This document shows, piece by piece, positions 1-6,599 of a stretch of 6,883 bases of DNA (position 1 is its first letter; every line of letters starts with the position of its first letter). The DNA is from Anaerolineae bacterium (GTDB lineage: Bacteria > Chloroflexota > Anaerolineae > UBA4142): positions 1-6,883 of the forward strand of contig DAIDTM010000464.1 of NCBI GenBank assembly GCA_027457205.1, written 5' to 3'. A program made the translations under genes and the position numbers. The notes beneath the pieces are model-generated. The model ran no database searches. It saw only the letters and a program-made list of their open reading frames with translations, and was not told the DNA's origin.

Positions 1-36
1 GCGGCTAAGAAAAGCGTTTCGCGAGATTGCTCGGCA

Positions 37-525
37 ATGACGGCGCGCTCCCAAACTCTCGCCGTTCGGCTGGCGACGCCAAACGACACACCGCTCATCA
101 CTCGCCATCGCCGCGCAATGTTCGAAGATATGGGTCATGCCGATCGCGCGGCGCTGGACGAGATGGACGAACGCTTTGCGGAGTGGGTTCGCCACAGAAT
201 CGAAAGCGGCGAATATCGCGGTTGGTTTGTCGCCGCCGATAATGGCGATGTCGTCGCCGGCGCGGGCGTGTGGCTGCAAAATAGTCCGGCGAATCCGCGA
301 GATCAATCAGCGCGGCGCGCCTACGTGATGAACGTTTACACGCGTCCGGAATATCGTCGGCAAGGTCACGCGCGGCATCTGATGGAAACCATCCTCCAGT
401 GGTGCCGCGATCAGAGCATTCGCACCATCGTATTGCACGCCAGCGACAGCGGACGTGTGCTTTACGAGTCGCTGGGCTTTCGACCGACCAACGAAATGCG
501 TATCCTCCTGCCGCCAGCGGAGTGA
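37..525 (+). CDS. GNAT-family N-acetyltransferase
   Basis: A 162-residue single-domain protein of the Gcn5-related N-acetyltransferase fold, which moves an acetyl group from acetyl-CoA to an amine; the substrate cannot be told from sequence. The N-terminus (about residues 9-35, VRLATPNDTPLI) looks like the first strand and helix of the fold. Motif A is clear: strand AYVMNVYT (95-102), then the acetyl-CoA pyrophosphate loop RRQGHA (107-112). The motif-B region ends in YESLGF (143-148), typical of the family, so the domain is complete. The ATG at 37 is chosen because the fold begins about nine residues later, but no Shine-Dalgarno is visible and the frame stays open to the left edge, so a start outside the window is possible. 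It converges on the next gene and is not part of the suf operon. The family assignment is strong; the function is unknown. Confidence 0.88.
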   Translation: MTARSQTLAVRLATPNDTPLITRHRRAMFEDMGHADRAALDEMDERFAEWVRHRIESGEYRGWFVAADNGDVVAGAGVWLQNSPANPRDQSARRAYVMNVYTRPEYRRQGHARHLMETILQWCRDQSIRTIVLHASDSGRVLYESLGFRPTNEMRILLPPAE

Positions 526-562
526 ATAAGAAAATCGGCACGGGCAATTGCCTGTGCCGATT
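526..562 (-). terminator. Intrinsic terminator of the minus-strand gene (convergent gap)
   Basis: A 13-bp stem is formed by 533-545 and 550-562 with an AATT loop; the only imperfection is one G-U wobble. Read on the minus strand it lies 14 bases past the stop codon of the 577-1116 gene and runs into TTTTCTTATT, the layout of a Rho-independent terminator. On the plus strand the stem is followed by GCTATTGG, with no T run, so it would be a poorer terminator for the acetyltransferase transcript, whose stop codon ends 7 bases before the stem. Confidence 0.75.
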
Positions 563-576
563 GCTATTGGACGACA

Positions 577-1116
577 TTAGCGATTTGGAGCCGAGTCCGG
601 TTTCGCATCCACCTTGGCGATATAGCGAATCAGATTCGCGTTCACCATGATCGCGTCCTGCTCGATGATGTATCGTTCGGCGGCGTAAAGTGTGACACTC
701 GCTTTGGTCACCGCGAGGAAGGTATCGCCGGATCCGCTCGTCAGGATACGACGCAAATCGAGATCACTCATCGTGTGAAGCGTGCCGCGAACTTCCATCC
801 CATCGAGGATGAGAAAGACCTCGTGCATTTGTTTCTTGACGTAGCCGTAGAACCGCTTGGTTGGCGGAATCCCTTTCTGAGGCGGCTCGAAGACGACGCC
901 GACCCACGTCTTGGGGACCACGGCGGCGGGATGCTGCTGAAGAATTTTACCGGGTTCGCTGAGACGCGCGAGTTGCACATTGCGTAAACTGATAACCGTC
1001 TCGCGGCGATCATTCAGGAAATCCGACAACCGTTGGTCGCGGAACAATAACTCGCCGGTAATCGAATGGCGAGCGGTGAGCACCACTACACTGTAGGGAA
1101 TCGACTCGTCAACCAT
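577..1116 (-). CDS. Uncharacterised 179-residue protein with an internal duplication
   Basis: The function is unknown. The start is the ATG at 1116 (MVDESIPYS), because GGAGAGG at 1124-1130 sits 7 bases upstream; a TTG at 1134 would add six residues but has its start inside or before that ribosome binding site. The protein has no signal peptide, membrane segment or cysteine, and is predicted soluble. Two stretches look alike: residues 19-52 (ITGELLF..., then RLSDFL, then a beta-like ISLRNVQLARL) and 109-144 (VRGTLHT..., then LDLRRIL, then FLAVTKASVTLY). Each is followed by a segment rich in beta-branched residues (65-77; 150-163). This suggests two copies of a small, mostly beta domain joined by a Pro/Lys-rich linker (78-96). 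It may belong to a domain-of-unknown-function family; I cannot place it with certainty. It has its own promoter and terminator, so it is probably a single-gene transcript divergent from the suf operon. Confidence 0.8.
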   Translation of the reverse strand: MVDESIPYSVVVLTARHSITGELLFRDQRLSDFLNDRRETVISLRNVQLARLSEPGKILQQHPAAVVPKTWVGVVFEPPQKGIPPTKRFYGYVKKQMHEVFLILDGMEVRGTLHTMSDLDLRRILTSGSGDTFLAVTKASVTLYAAERYIIEQDAIMVNANLIRYIAKVDAKPDSAPNR

Positions 1117-1172
1117 TGGGGCACCTCTCCGCAAAGCCGAATGAAAACGCCGCGCTGTCTTTCATTTGATTT

Positions 1173-1201
1173 ATTCTACCCCGCCCTTTTCACGCTGTCA
1201 A
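1173..1201 (-). promoter_or_regulatory. Sigma70-type promoter of the 577-1116 gene
   Basis: On the minus strand, TTGACA (1201-1196, perfect -35) is followed after 17 bp by TAGAAT (1178-1173, five of six matches to the -10 consensus). Transcription would begin near 1166, giving a leader of about 50 bases before the ATG at 1116. Spacing and both boxes fit the housekeeping promoter consensus closely, so this gene is probably expressed well and constitutively; no operator-like repeat is obvious around it. Confidence 0.72.
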
Positions 1202-1267
1202 ATGGTAAATTGCAGGCAAACCGCGGTTTCAATAGCCAAACGCAACCATCGGTTCTCTAATGTATTC

Positions 1268-1335
1268 TTTACCCGCCTTGTGCCTTTCTTATACTCGTTT
1301 TACAGTTTGCAAATAGAATAAAAATGCTTTAAGAT
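1268..1335 (+). promoter_or_regulatory. Candidate suf operon promoter region
   Basis: The AT-rich stretch before sufC has two possible sigma70-like pairs: TTTACC (1268-1273), 16 bp, TATACT (1290-1295); and TTGCAA (1307-1312), 17 bp, TAAGAT (1330-1335). Each is imperfect (4/6 with 5/6, and 4/6 with 4/6), so neither can be chosen from sequence. A palindrome TTTGCAAA (1306-1313) overlaps the second -35. A small 6-bp stem (1344-1349 with 1359-1364, one wobble) lies in the leader. I see no convincing IscR, SufR or Fur site, and no regulator gene is in the window. Some promoter is required here because the gene upstream is divergent. Confidence 0.35.
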
Positions 1336-1413
1336 AAGAATCAGTGCCAGACCTGCTTTGGCGCGTATTTCATTCTAATTCGTTTTTAATCCTAAAGGAG
1401 CGATCGAAATTCA

Positions 1414-2193
1414 ATGGCAGCCGAACTCGTCATCAAGAACCTGCACGTTCAAGTCGAAGGAAAGGAAATTCTCAAAGGAATCAACCTGACGGTCGATAAA
1501 GGCGAAATTCACGCCGTGATGGGACCGAACGGTTCCGGCAAATCGACGCTGGCGAACACGCTCGCCGGGAATCCCAAGTACGTCGTCACCGACGGCGAGA
1601 TTCTCTACCACGGCGAAAACATCGCCGCGTGGAAGCCGGACGAACGCGCGCGCAAGGGCATCTTTCTCGCGTTTCAGTATCCGATGGCAATTCCCGGCGT
1701 CACCGTCGCCAACTTTCTCCGCACCGCGTTGAACGCGCGGCGCAAAGAGACCGGCTCGAATGGCGACGCCAAGGCGATCAGTATTCCGGAATTTCGCAAG
1801 CTGATGACCCAGAAGATGGAACTGCTCAAGCTCGATAACACCTTTGCGACGCGCTATTTGAACGATGGCTTTAGCGGCGGCGAGAAGAAACGCGTCGAGA
1901 TTTTGCAGATGGCGGTGCTCAATCCTGAGCTTGCCGTGCTCGACGAAACGGATTCCGGCTTGGACATCGACGCGCTGCGGATCGTGTCGGAAGGCGTGAA
2001 TGCGCTCGCGGGTCCGAATGTCGGCATTGTGCTCATCACGCACTATCAACGCATCTTGAATTACATCAAGCCGCATTTCGTTCACGTAATGGTCAGCGGC
2101 AAACTCGCGTTGTCGGGCGGAGCGGAACTCGCGTTGCAACTGGAAGAAAAGGGTTACGATTGGCTCAAGGAGCCAGAAGCAGTAGGCAAGTAG
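1414..2193 (+). CDS. sufC: Fe-S cluster assembly ATPase SufC
   Basis: SufC is the cytosolic ABC-type ATPase that binds SufB and SufD and drives the shape change needed to build an Fe-S cluster on the SufBC2D complex. The 259-residue protein, slightly longer than the usual ~250, has every ATPase element: Walker A GPNGSGKST (37-45), Q-loop glutamine in FQYP (88), signature SGGEKKR (154-160), Walker B LAVLDE with catalytic Glu178, D-loop SGLD (181-184) and switch His210. The SufC-type wording around the signature and Walker B (FSGGEKKRVEILQMA, DETDSGLDIDAL) separates it from transporter ATPases, and there is no permease nearby. The start at 1414 follows AAAGGAG (1394-1400) with a rather long 13-base spacer. 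It is the first gene of the operon; sufB follows after 56 bases. Confidence 0.97.
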   Translation: MAAELVIKNLHVQVEGKEILKGINLTVDKGEIHAVMGPNGSGKSTLANTLAGNPKYVVTDGEILYHGENIAAWKPDERARKGIFLAFQYPMAIPGVTVANFLRTALNARRKETGSNGDAKAISIPEFRKLMTQKMELLKLDNTFATRYLNDGFSGGEKKRVEILQMAVLNPELAVLDETDSGLDIDALRIVSEGVNALAGPNVGIVLITHYQRILNYIKPHFVHVMVSGKLALSGGAELALQLEEKGYDWLKEPEAVGK

Positions 2194-2232
2194 ACAAACA
2201 TCAAGTTCTGTGTTTACGTGTATACTTGTCTA
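2191..2232. repeat. Weak inverted repeat in the sufC-sufB gap
   Basis: TAGACAA (2191-2197) is matched by TTGTCTA (2226-2232) with a 28-base loop that could itself pair at AAACA/TGTTT (2196-2200, 2211-2215). The left arm contains the sufC stop codon, as in the stronger hairpin after sufD, and the ACAA/TTGT core is similar to that one. It may be a decayed relative of the other spacer palindromes or chance; seven paired bases across 28 is weak. Confidence 0.3.
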
Positions 2233-2249
2233 GTTACAGGGAGAAATAA

Positions 2250-3674
2250 ATGACAGATCAGAATAAGGGCGCGTTTGACATCGGCGCTTCCAGCTCGGTA
2301 TACAAGGAAAAGTACGGATTCTTCGATCCGGAGAAATACGTCTTCAAAGCCAAGAAAGGGCTGAACCGCGAAATCGTTGAAGAGATTTCATGGATGAAGA
2401 ACGAGCCAGACTGGATGCGCGAGTATCGCTTGCGCGCGCTCGAAATCTTCTACCAGAAGACGATGCCCCAGTGGGGCGGCAACCTCAACGACATTAACTT
2501 TGACGATATTTACTATTTCTTGCGCGCGACCGACAAATCCGAACGCTCGTGGGATGAAGTCCCCGCCGACATCAAAAAGACTTTCGTCCGTCTCGGCATT
2601 CCCGAAGCGGAGAGGAAATTCCTCTCCGGCGTTGGCGCGCAGTACGAATCCGAAGTCGTCTATCATAATATCAAGGAATCACTTAGCAAACAAGGCGTGA
2701 TCTTCCTCGGCATGGACCAGGGACTGGCGGAATATCCCGACCTCGTCAAAAAATATTTCGGCACGATCATTCCTTCGGCGGACAACAAATTCGCCGCGCT
2801 CAACAGCGCGGTCTGGTCGGGCGGCTCGTTCATCTACGTCCCGCCGGGCGTCCATGTCGAAATGCCATTGCAAGCGTACTTCCGCATCAACGCCAAGAAC
2901 ATGGGGCAGTTCGAGCGAACGCTAATCATCGCCGACGAAGGATCGTACGTTCATTACGTCGAGGGCTGCACCGCGCCGACGTACTCCAGCGACTCGCTGC
3001 ACAGCGCGGTTGTCGAAATCGCCGTACACAAGAATGCGCGCGTGCGCTACACGACGATCCAGAATTGGTCGTCGAACGTCTACAACCTCGTCACCAAGCG
3101 CGCGGTCGCCTACGAAGACGCGACGATGGAATGGGTGGACTGCAACCTCGGTTCCAAGCTGACGATGAAATATCCCAGCGTCTATATGATGGGCAAAGGC
3201 GCGCACGGCGAGATTCTCTCCGTCGCGTTCGCGGGCAAGGGACAGCATCAGGATGCAGGCGGCAAAGTTGTGCACGGCGCGCCGTACACCTCGTCCGTGA
3301 TTTCGAGCAAATCGATTTCAAAAGACGGCGGGCGCACCTCGTACCGCGGCTTGCTCAAAGTCTATCCCGGCGCAGAAGGCGTCAAATCGAACGTGCGCTG
3401 CGACGCGTTGCTGCTCGATGAGGAATCGCGCTCGGACACGTACCCGTACATCGAAGTGGACGAGGACAATGTGACCATCGGTCACGAAGCCAGCGTCTCG
3501 AAGATCGGCGAAGAACAGCTCTTCTACTTGATGTCGCGCGGCTTGACCGAAGCCGAAGCTGCGACGATGATCGTCAGCGGATTCATCGAGCCAATTGTGA
3601 AGGAGCTGCCGATGGAATTCGCCGTCGAAATGAACCGGCTGATTTCACTGCAGATGGAAGGGTCGGTAGGATAA
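2250..3674 (+). CDS. sufB: Fe-S cluster assembly scaffold SufB
   Basis: SufB is the scaffold subunit on which the nascent Fe-S cluster is built, in complex with SufC and SufD. The 474-residue length is normal for the family and there is no intein, which SufB genes often carry. The sequence shows the N-terminal helical region (about 1-135), then the beta-helix core with SGGSFIYVPPGV (190-201), then the C-terminal helices with QLFYLMSRGL (423-432). Residues expected to matter are present: Cys240 in EGCTAP (equivalent to the persulfide-accepting Cys254 of E. coli SufB), Cys384 in SNVRCDALL (equivalent to Cys405) and His412-Glu413 in GHEASVSKIGE (Glu413 equivalent to Glu434). These equivalences are by motif and spacing. 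The start is fixed by AGGGAG (2238-2243), 6 bases before the ATG. A palindromic spacer separates it from sufD. Confidence 0.97.
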   Translation: MTDQNKGAFDIGASSSVYKEKYGFFDPEKYVFKAKKGLNREIVEEISWMKNEPDWMREYRLRALEIFYQKTMPQWGGNLNDINFDDIYYFLRATDKSERSWDEVPADIKKTFVRLGIPEAERKFLSGVGAQYESEVVYHNIKESLSKQGVIFLGMDQGLAEYPDLVKKYFGTIIPSADNKFAALNSAVWSGGSFIYVPPGVHVEMPLQAYFRINAKNMGQFERTLIIADEGSYVHYVEGCTAPTYSSDSLHSAVVEIAVHKNARVRYTTIQNWSSNVYNLVTKRAVAYEDATMEWVDCNLGSKLTMKYPSVYMMGKGAHGEILSVAFAGKGQHQDAGGKVVHGAPYTSSVISSKSISKDGGRTSYRGLLKVYPGAEGVKSNVRCDALLLDEESRSDTYPYIEVDEDNVTIGHEASVSKIGEEQLFYLMSRGLTEAEAATMIVSGFIEPIVKELPMEFAVEMNRLISLQMEGSVG

Positions 3675-3675
3675 T

Positions 3676-3759
3676 GTAGGGACAATCCTATGTGATTGCC
3701 CGGGGCGACCACACCCTGGCACTTGCGTTCCCGCCAGGGCAAGTGAGGGTCGCCCCTAC
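3676..3759. repeat. Compound palindromic element between sufB and sufD
   Basis: An 84-base element with ends GTAGGG (3676-3681) and CCCTAC (3754-3759) starts one base after the sufB stop. Inside, GGG(a)CAATC (3679-3687) pairs with GATTGCCC (3694-3701), and GGGGCGACC (3702-3710) pairs perfectly with GGTCGCCCC (3748-3756), enclosing CCCTGGC (3714-3720) paired with GCCAGGG (3733-3739). A rival 7-bp stem CACTTGC (3720-3726) with GCAAGTG (3739-3745) is also possible. Its last bases, TCGCCCCTACAA (3750-3761), recur exactly at 6108-6119. It resembles a REP- or MITE-like dispersed repeat. The following sequence is not a clear T run, so it is unlikely to be a full terminator. Confidence 0.75.
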
Positions 3760-3782
3760 AATTGTTTGGAGGAACATCGCAC

Positions 3783-5204
3783 GTGGCTGACACAGTAGCA
3801 ACATTGAACACAAAAACTGGATTGACCAAAGAAGCCATCGAGGCATTATCGAGAAGCAAACACGAGCCGGCATGGGTGCTGGCGCGCCGGCTTGAAGCGT
3901 GGCATCTGTACGAAGAAACGCCGATGCCTGCTGCGAATGACGAATTGTGGCGGCGCACGTCGCTGAAGGATCTGAATTTGGAATCCGTCGTACCGTTTGC
4001 CGCAGGCGACGCCGCGCGCGATGCGCTCAAGGCGCTGCCGGAGAAATTCCAGCAGGTCGCCAACGATCAGAACGCCGCGGGCGTTCTCGCGCAGTACAAC
4101 ACTGGCGTCGCGCACGCGCGGCTCGCGGATGCTCTGAAAAAGCGCGGCGTGATCCTCTGCGACATCGACACCGCGATTCGCGCACACCCGGAACTCGTTA
4201 AGCAGTACTTTATGACGCAAGCCGTGACGTACAGCGAGAATCGCTACAAGAGCGATAAACCGCGCACCGGAACGAGCGGCAAGCACGAAGGAGGCGGCTA
4301 CGGCGATACGGTCGGCGATTTGAAATTCGCCGCGCTGCATGGCGCGTTTTTTAGCGGCGGTACGTTCCTGTACGTGCCGCGCAACGTCGTCATCGACCTG
4401 CCGCTGCAAACGATGACGTATTTCGATGCGCCGAACCTCGCGATGTTCACCCACACGCTCGTCGTGGTGGAGGAAGGCGCGGCGGTGAAATTGATCGAAA
4501 ATTACGCGTCGAAGGCGAATGAGACGCAGCGGTTCTCCAATGGCGCGGTCGAGTTGATCGTCAAGCCCGGCGCGAGTTTGCAGTACTTTCACTTGCAGGA
4601 TTACGCGCAGAACGTGTGGCATTTCACGTCGCAAGCCGCGCTGCTGGAAAAAGATTCGTCGCTCACCTGGCTCGTCGGCACGCTTGGCAGCCAGTCGACG
4701 AAAGCGTTCCTTGATTGCAAAATGCTCGGTACCGGCACGAACGCCGCGCTGCTCGGCTTTTTCTTTGGCGAGGGCACGCAGCATTTCGACCAGCACACCT
4801 TCCAGAATCACATCATCGGTCACTCAACGAGCGACCTGCTTTACAAGGGCGCGCTCAAGGATAATGCCTACTCCGTATTCCGTGGATTGATTCGCGTGAA
4901 TCCCGCCGCGCAACGCTCCGACGCGTACCAGGCAAATCGCAACATTCTGCTAAGCGAGCATTCGCACGCGGATTCGATTCCGGAACTGGAGATCGAAGCG
5001 AACGATGTGCGCTGCACGCACGGCGCGACCGTCGGACCGATCGATCCAGAGCAAGTCTTTTATCTCATGGCACGCGGCATTCCGCGCGCGCAAGCCGAGC
5101 AACTCATCACGGAAGGATTCTTCGATCCACTGATGCAAAAGATTCCGCTAGAATCCATCCGCGACGAGTTGACCGCGGCGATCAAGACGAAAATTGGGAT
5201 GTAG
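3783..5204 (+). CDS. sufD: Fe-S cluster assembly protein SufD
   Basis: SufD is the paralogue of SufB that completes the SufBC2D scaffold and is needed for iron entry and cluster formation. The chosen GTG start at 3783 follows GGAGG (3768-3772) with a 10-base spacer; a TTG at 3762 precedes that ribosome binding site and is rejected. The product has 473 residues, longer than the ~420 of E. coli SufD. It shows SGGTFLYVPRNV (191-202) in the beta-helix core and the C-terminal motif CTHGATVGPID (411-421), where Cys411 and His413 match the functional Cys358/His360 of E. coli SufD by motif, then QVFYLMARGI (424-433). Aligned with the SufB of this operon, it has an extra segment of about 28 Gly/Lys-rich residues (151-178) just before LKFAALHGAFFSGG. 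The stop codon lies inside a hairpin shared with the next gap. Confidence 0.95.
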   Translation: MADTVATLNTKTGLTKEAIEALSRSKHEPAWVLARRLEAWHLYEETPMPAANDELWRRTSLKDLNLESVVPFAAGDAARDALKALPEKFQQVANDQNAAGVLAQYNTGVAHARLADALKKRGVILCDIDTAIRAHPELVKQYFMTQAVTYSENRYKSDKPRTGTSGKHEGGGYGDTVGDLKFAALHGAFFSGGTFLYVPRNVVIDLPLQTMTYFDAPNLAMFTHTLVVVEEGAAVKLIENYASKANETQRFSNGAVELIVKPGASLQYFHLQDYAQNVWHFTSQAALLEKDSSLTWLVGTLGSQSTKAFLDCKMLGTGTNAALLGFFFGEGTQHFDQHTFQNHIIGHSTSDLLYKGALKDNAYSVFRGLIRVNPAAQRSDAYQANRNILLSEHSHADSIPELEIEANDVRCTHGATVGPIDPEQVFYLMARGIPRAQAEQLITEGFFDPLMQKIPLESIRDELTAAIKTKIGM

Positions 5205-5228
5205 GACAAGTTGACAGACTTGTCCTAC
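5201..5228. repeat. Perfect 11-bp inverted repeat spanning the sufD stop codon
   Basis: GTAGGACAAGT (5201-5211) and ACTTGTCCTAC (5218-5228) are perfect reverse complements around a 6-base loop (TGACAG). The sufD stop TAG (5202-5204) is inside the left arm, and the GGGAG ribosome binding site of the next gene begins at the very next base after the right arm (5229). No T run follows, so it is not a standard terminator. It shares GTAGG...CCTAC ends with the two other spacer palindromes and may shape translation or processing of the mRNA between sufD and the sulfurtransferase gene. Confidence 0.8.
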
Positions 5229-5240
5229 GGGAGAAATGCA

Positions 5241-6083
<843 letters not shown>

Positions 6084-6089
6084 TTTCCC

Positions 6090-6117
6090 GTAGGGGCGAT
6101 TCGCGAATCGCCCCTAC
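6090..6117. repeat. Perfect 28-bp palindrome before the scaffold gene
   Basis: GTAGGGGCGATTCG (6090-6103) is followed directly by its exact reverse complement CGAATCGCCCCTAC (6104-6117), with no unpaired loop in the DNA. It begins 6 bases after the sulfurtransferase stop and ends 8 bases before the ATG of the next gene. Its end TCGCCCCTACAA is identical to that of the element between sufB and sufD, marking a repeat family. Palindromes of this type are, to my knowledge, common in intergenic regions of Chloroflexota genomes. No T run follows, so it is not a classical terminator. Confidence 0.85.
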
Positions 6118-6125
6118 AAACGAAT

Positions 6126-6566
6126 ATGGACAGACGGGAATACATCGAGTTCATTCTCGACCACTATAACAACCCGCGCAATCACGGCGCCATCGACGAC
6201 CCGGATATTTTGGTGAACGGCGGCAATCCCGGCTGCGGCGATGTCGTCACAATGTACGTCAAAGTCGACGATGACAATCGCGTCACGGACGTCAAGTTTG
6301 AAGGGCGCGGCTGCACGATCAGCATGGCGGGCGCGTCGCTCGTGACGGAGCTGGTCAAGGGCAAGACGCTCAAGGAAATCGAGGAGATGCCGTATACCCC
6401 GTTAATTGACCAAATGGGGGAAGATGTGGTAAAATCCCGATTGCGTTGCGCGACACTCGGCATGGATACTTTGAAAGGCGGCGCGCGCGAGTATCCTAGC
6501 CGCAAAGCCACCGGCCAAAAACTCATTCAGCCGATTGTGCTCGCTCATACGCTGTCGACGGATTAA
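6126..6566 (+). CDS. sufU: SufU/IscU-like Fe-S scaffold or sulfur-relay protein
   Basis: A 146-residue member of the IscU/SufU family, which either assembles Fe-S clusters (IscU) or takes sulfur from a cysteine desulfurase using a bound zinc (SufU). The opening YIEFILDHYNNPRNHG (6-21) is typical. The metal or cluster ligands are present: Cys37 and Asp39 in NPGCGD, Cys63 in GRGCTIS and Cys108 in RLRCATLGMDTL. The Arg before the last Cys and the CATL wording are SufU-like, but the spacing from Cys63 to Cys108 (45) is close to IscU (43 in E. coli) and lacks the roughly 20-residue insertion of Bacillus SufU. The LPPVK motif of IscU is absent. The ATG at 6126 has no Shine-Dalgarno: the bases before it are the end of the palindrome plus AAACGAAT. 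The next gene follows after 33 bases. Confidence 0.92.
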   Translation: MDRREYIEFILDHYNNPRNHGAIDDPDILVNGGNPGCGDVVTMYVKVDDDNRVTDVKFEGRGCTISMAGASLVTELVKGKTLKEIEEMPYTPLIDQMGEDVVKSRLRCATLGMDTLKGGAREYPSRKATGQKLIQPIVLAHTLSTD

Positions 6567-6599
6567 GCAATCTTAAATTTCTTTGAAAGGAGCAAAACA

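Noticed and set aside
1411..2139. Long minus-strand open frame opposite sufC (242 codons)
   Set aside because: It is the mirror of the sufC codon pattern in GC-rich DNA; it has no recognisable domain and the plus-strand frame has all ABC ATPase motifs.
2250..3674. Intein or frameshift in sufB
   Set aside because: The reading frame is continuous at normal family length and all conserved motifs are in order.
3676..3759. CRISPR or riboswitch in the sufB-sufD gap
   Set aside because: There is no array of spaced direct repeats, and the fold matches a palindromic repeat family rather than a known ligand-binding RNA.
3762..3782. Upstream TTG start for sufD
   Set aside because: It lies before the GGAGG site that would serve the GTG at 3783, and the extra residues resemble nothing in the family.
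3846..4823. 325-codon minus-strand open frame opposite sufD
   Set aside because: Arg/His/Val-rich composition typical of an antisense shadow; sufD on the plus strand is a clear family member with conserved motifs.
5211..5240. Upstream TTG start for the sulfurtransferase
   Set aside because: It falls at the top of the hairpin and before the GGGAG site; the ATG at 5241 has correct spacing and gives the family's usual N-terminus.
6090..6117. Palindrome as a Rho-independent terminator
   Set aside because: No T run follows on either strand (ACAAACGAAT on the plus strand; GGGAAATCA on the minus strand), and it would cut the suf operon in two.
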